Source of the DNA: Bacteroidetes bacterium SW_11_45_7
Lineage (GTDB): Bacteria; Bacteroidota; Bacteroidia; Chitinophagales; SW-11-45-7
DNA: 6,051 bases
NCBI GenBank assembly: GCA_003022985.1
Contig: PXTV01000053.1
Coordinates: forward strand, 1,954 to 8,004
Direction of reading: 5' to 3'
Below the pieces are notes generated by a model, which had not been told where the DNA came from, did no database searches, and was given only the letters and a program-made list of their open reading frames with translations. Below are positions 4,593 through 6,051 of this stretch, one piece after another (positions within the stretch are counted from its first letter, which is position 1; the number at the start of each line of letters is the position of its first letter). A program made the translations under genes and the position numbers.

Positions 4593-5089
4593 TCAAGTTT
4601 GGTATACAGGGAAGCCTTCCCTTTCCATAACACGCTTCGCTTGATTGAGATGCCTGTGATCGTGCTGAATCATAACGACAAAGGCCTCACCAAGTTGTAA
4701 TCGTAGTAAACGAAAAAATGGCGATGAAACCTTAACTGAAAGGTCATGTGCTGAAGCTTGCTCCCCCAGATTTTCGATATCATCCTGTTGCTTTAGAAAT
4801 CGCTCGATGATGCCGGGATCAACCTGGCTGGTTTGCGGCCTTATGGCAGATAATTGAAGGGCTTTTGGTTCTCAATTGATGGGGCTGATGTCAGTTTTTG
4901 CTCAATAACTTGTGAATAGGAGCGATTCGCTTTCAGTAAATGATCCAGGCATTGCCCAACCGACCATTCTTTCCGGGAGGGTTGCCAATTTAATTGCTCG
5001 GTAGACAATGGGGCGAGCTCCGATTGCACAAATTCGCGAATGTGTGGTATTTCTTCACGGACGTAATCGATTGGATAAGTGGGTAACAT
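4593..5089 (-). pseudogene. DinB-family protein gene disrupted by a frameshift
   Basis: The intact N-terminal frame (ATG 5087-5089, 82 codons, stop 4841-4843) reads PLSTEQLNWQPSRKEWSVGQ followed by CLDHLLKANRSY, the typical start of DinB/YfiT-like four-helix bundles, with His50 as first metal ligand. The rest lies in another frame, open from 4871 to TGA 4593-4595: IRPQTSQVDPGIIERFLKQQ, then LGEAFVVMIQHDHRHLNQAK, which holds the other two ligands of the H-x3-H type. Adding one A to the AAAA run at 4863-4866 (minus strand) joins both into a normal 165-residue protein with His50, His143 and His147. The downstream part has no early start codon. Family members include thiol-dependent metalloenzymes and stress-induced proteins of unknown activity. 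Either the gene is newly inactivated or the base was lost in sequencing. Confidence 0.85.
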
Positions 5090-5183
5090 GCAGTAGAAAG
5101 TATGGTGAGGTCATGCAATAACAGCTAACAAGACTAAAGTAACTCTTTGGACGTCATTTGATATTTTAAATCTCTCAAGAAAT

Positions 5184-5191
5184 CAAAACTA
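5184..5191 (-). promoter_or_regulatory. candidate -7 box towards the DinB-like gene
   Basis: TAGTTTTG on the minus strand, an exact TAnnTTTG match. It would imply a leader of nearly 90 nt. No -33 TTG at the usual distance. Confidence 0.28.
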
Positions 5192-5218
5192 ATCAAAAAC
5201 CAGCCTGTCGGAATTTGG

Positions 5219-5226
5219 TAGTTTTG
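5219..5226 (+). promoter_or_regulatory. candidate -7 box towards the M1 peptidase gene
   Basis: TAGTTTTG on the plus strand, the same 8-mer as the box at 5184-5191 in the opposite orientation and 27 nt away. The leader to ATG 5339 would be just over 100 nt. No -33 TTG at the usual distance. Confidence 0.28.
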
Positions 5227-5338
5227 CACTTGTGATCTGAGTGAAGTGTAACGCTCATTCTTAGATGTGTCGATGGCGTATTTCACTCTTAAAAGTGCGA
5301 ATGACGTACTTACTCATATTTTAAGTAAAAAATTTGTT

Positions 5339-6051
5339 ATGAATCTACGAACACTTGCCATTGCAGCCATTTCACTGACAATTTTTAGTTCCTGTTCGCT
5401 TTTTAAGCAGACTGAGCAAACAACAACTGCAGAACAAGATACTGTTACCAAAACAATGGACACGGTGACGGTTGAAGGCAACCGCAATTACAGAGCCTCA
5501 GCTACGCGGATTAACGATTTAAAACACACAAAACTGCGCGTATCCTTTGATTGGCAGAATCAGTATTTATACGGCCGGGCAACCATTACCCTCACACCAC
5601 ACTTCTATCCAACCGATTCCCTCAAACTTGATGCAAAAGGGTTCAATTTGGACACGGTAGCATTGATGACCGATGAAGGGAAGAAGTTGCTGGATTACGA
5701 GTACGACAGCTTGAACATTCATATCGATTTACCGCGCACCTACACAAAAGACGAATCCTACAAGGTCTATGTTCGCTACACGGCCAAACCGGAGCAATTG
5801 CCGGAAAATAAGGGAGGGGCGATCTCGGGCGACAAAGGATTGTACTTTATCGACCCGCTGAATGAAAACCCCGATAAACCCCGCCAACTTTGGACACAGG
5901 GGGAGACAGAGGCCTCTTCTTGCTGGTTCCCCACTATGGATAAACCCAATCAAAGGACAAGCCAGGAAATTTACATGACAGTGGCTGATAGTTTTACAAC
6001 GCTTTCCAATGGTGAACTTGTGAGCGCTACTGAACATGATGATGGCACCCG
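5339..6051 (+). CDS. M1-family metallopeptidase lipoprotein, N-terminal part (cut by window edge)
   Basis: 237 codons are visible with no stop. MNLRTLAIAAISLTIFSSC is a lipoprotein signal peptide with Cys19 as the lipid anchor. After a Thr/Glu-rich linker (about 20-45) comes the N-terminal beta-domain of gluzincin aminopeptidases: DLKHTKLRVSFDWQNQYLYG (about 61-80), ATITLTPHFYPTDSLKLDAK, and later QLWTQGETEASSCWFPTMD with KPNQRTSQEIYMTV (about 183-216), which matches the conserved M1 segment usually written QGE...WFPC.D.PN. The zinc site HExxH and the GxMEN-type motif would lie beyond the right edge, so activity cannot be judged. Family enzymes remove N-terminal residues from peptides; here the enzyme would be envelope-anchored. 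The start is set by the signal peptide; AAAAAATTTGTT precedes it, with no Shine-Dalgarno. Confidence 0.93.
   Translation, partial: MNLRTLAIAAISLTIFSSCSLFKQTEQTTTAEQDTVTKTMDTVTVEGNRNYRASATRINDLKHTKLRVSFDWQNQYLYGRATITLTPHFYPTDSLKLDAKGFNLDTVALMTDEGKKLLDYEYDSLNIHIDLPRTYTKDESYKVYVRYTAKPEQLPENKGGAISGDKGLYFIDPLNENPDKPRQLWTQGETEASSCWFPTMDKPNQRTSQEIYMTVADSFTTLSNGELVSATEHDDGT

Larger units (their letters stand above)
5090..5338. other. divergent intergenic region
   Basis: A 249-nt AT-rich gap between the divergent DinB-like and M1 peptidase genes. It holds the two oppositely oriented -7-like boxes listed separately and a short phased direct repeat: AATCAAAA at 5181-5188 and 5191-5198, 10 bp apart. I see no small ORF or RNA gene in it. 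Confidence 0.5.

Noticed and set aside
4608..4622. AGGGAAG-C-CTTCCCT, a perfect 7-bp palindrome near the end of the DinB-like gene
   Set aside because: It lies inside the coding region before the stop, has a one-base centre that cannot form a normal hairpin loop, and no T-run follows, so it is not a terminator.
4859..4870. Programmed -1 frameshifting in the DinB-like gene
   Set aside because: The codons at the site (CAA AAG) do not form an X XXY YYZ slippery heptamer, since P-site re-pairing would need CAA to CCA. No DinB family member is known to me to use frameshifting.
5256..5316. CATTC/GAATG and CACT/AGTG inverted repeats upstream of the M1 peptidase gene
   Set aside because: Arms are only 4-5 bp with large or irregular loops; expected by chance.
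5729..6037. A 102-codon minus-strand frame opposite the M1 peptidase
   Set aside because: The plus strand carries a continuous, recognisable M1 N-terminal domain here; the antisense frame is incidental.

Overview
The window looks like chromosomal DNA from a member of the Bacteroidota, most likely a Cytophagales-type bacterium. None of the starts examined has a clear Shine-Dalgarno sequence. Several genes are preceded by the Bacteroidota -7 element TAnnTTTG. Two products carry lipoprotein signal peptides, and one carries a C-terminal domain of the DUF4476 type, known mainly from this phylum. This assignment is inferred from family knowledge and motif reading; no database was searched.

Layout, left to right. 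At 1-143 (minus) is the 5' end of a secreted-protein gene that runs off the left edge and seems to carry a frameshift. It starts only 11 nt after the stop of an uncharacterised lipoprotein gene (155-1120, minus), so the two look like one operon. An isochorismatase-family hydrolase gene (1379-1930, minus) follows, with its own promoter and two candidate terminator hairpins. The 381-nt gap up to the divergent DUF4476 gene (2312-3250, plus) holds a compact element of about 219 bp: four hairpins arranged as two inverted pairs around one exact centre, with terminal inverted repeats and a flanking direct repeat. It resembles a MITE or REP/BIME-type element. The DUF4476 protein is exported and has a histidine-rich linker followed by eleven threonines.

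A bidirectional terminator at 3315-3350 separates the DUF4476 gene from a convergent block on the minus strand: a HesB/IscA-type Fe-S carrier (3377-3730), an OmpA-domain envelope protein (3834-4559) and a DinB-family gene (4593-5089). The DinB gene is split into two frames by what looks like a one-base deletion. A divergent intergenic region (5090-5338) with two identical, oppositely oriented -7 boxes leads into an M1-family aminopeptidase lipoprotein gene (5339 to the right edge, plus), which is cut off before its catalytic HExxH motif.

The genes do not form one pathway. They are ordinary envelope and housekeeping functions. The most unusual features are the nested palindromic element at 2025-2243 and the two apparent single-base frameshifts, both at short homopolymers. 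I found no tRNA, rRNA, CRISPR array, phage or toxin-antitoxin genes.
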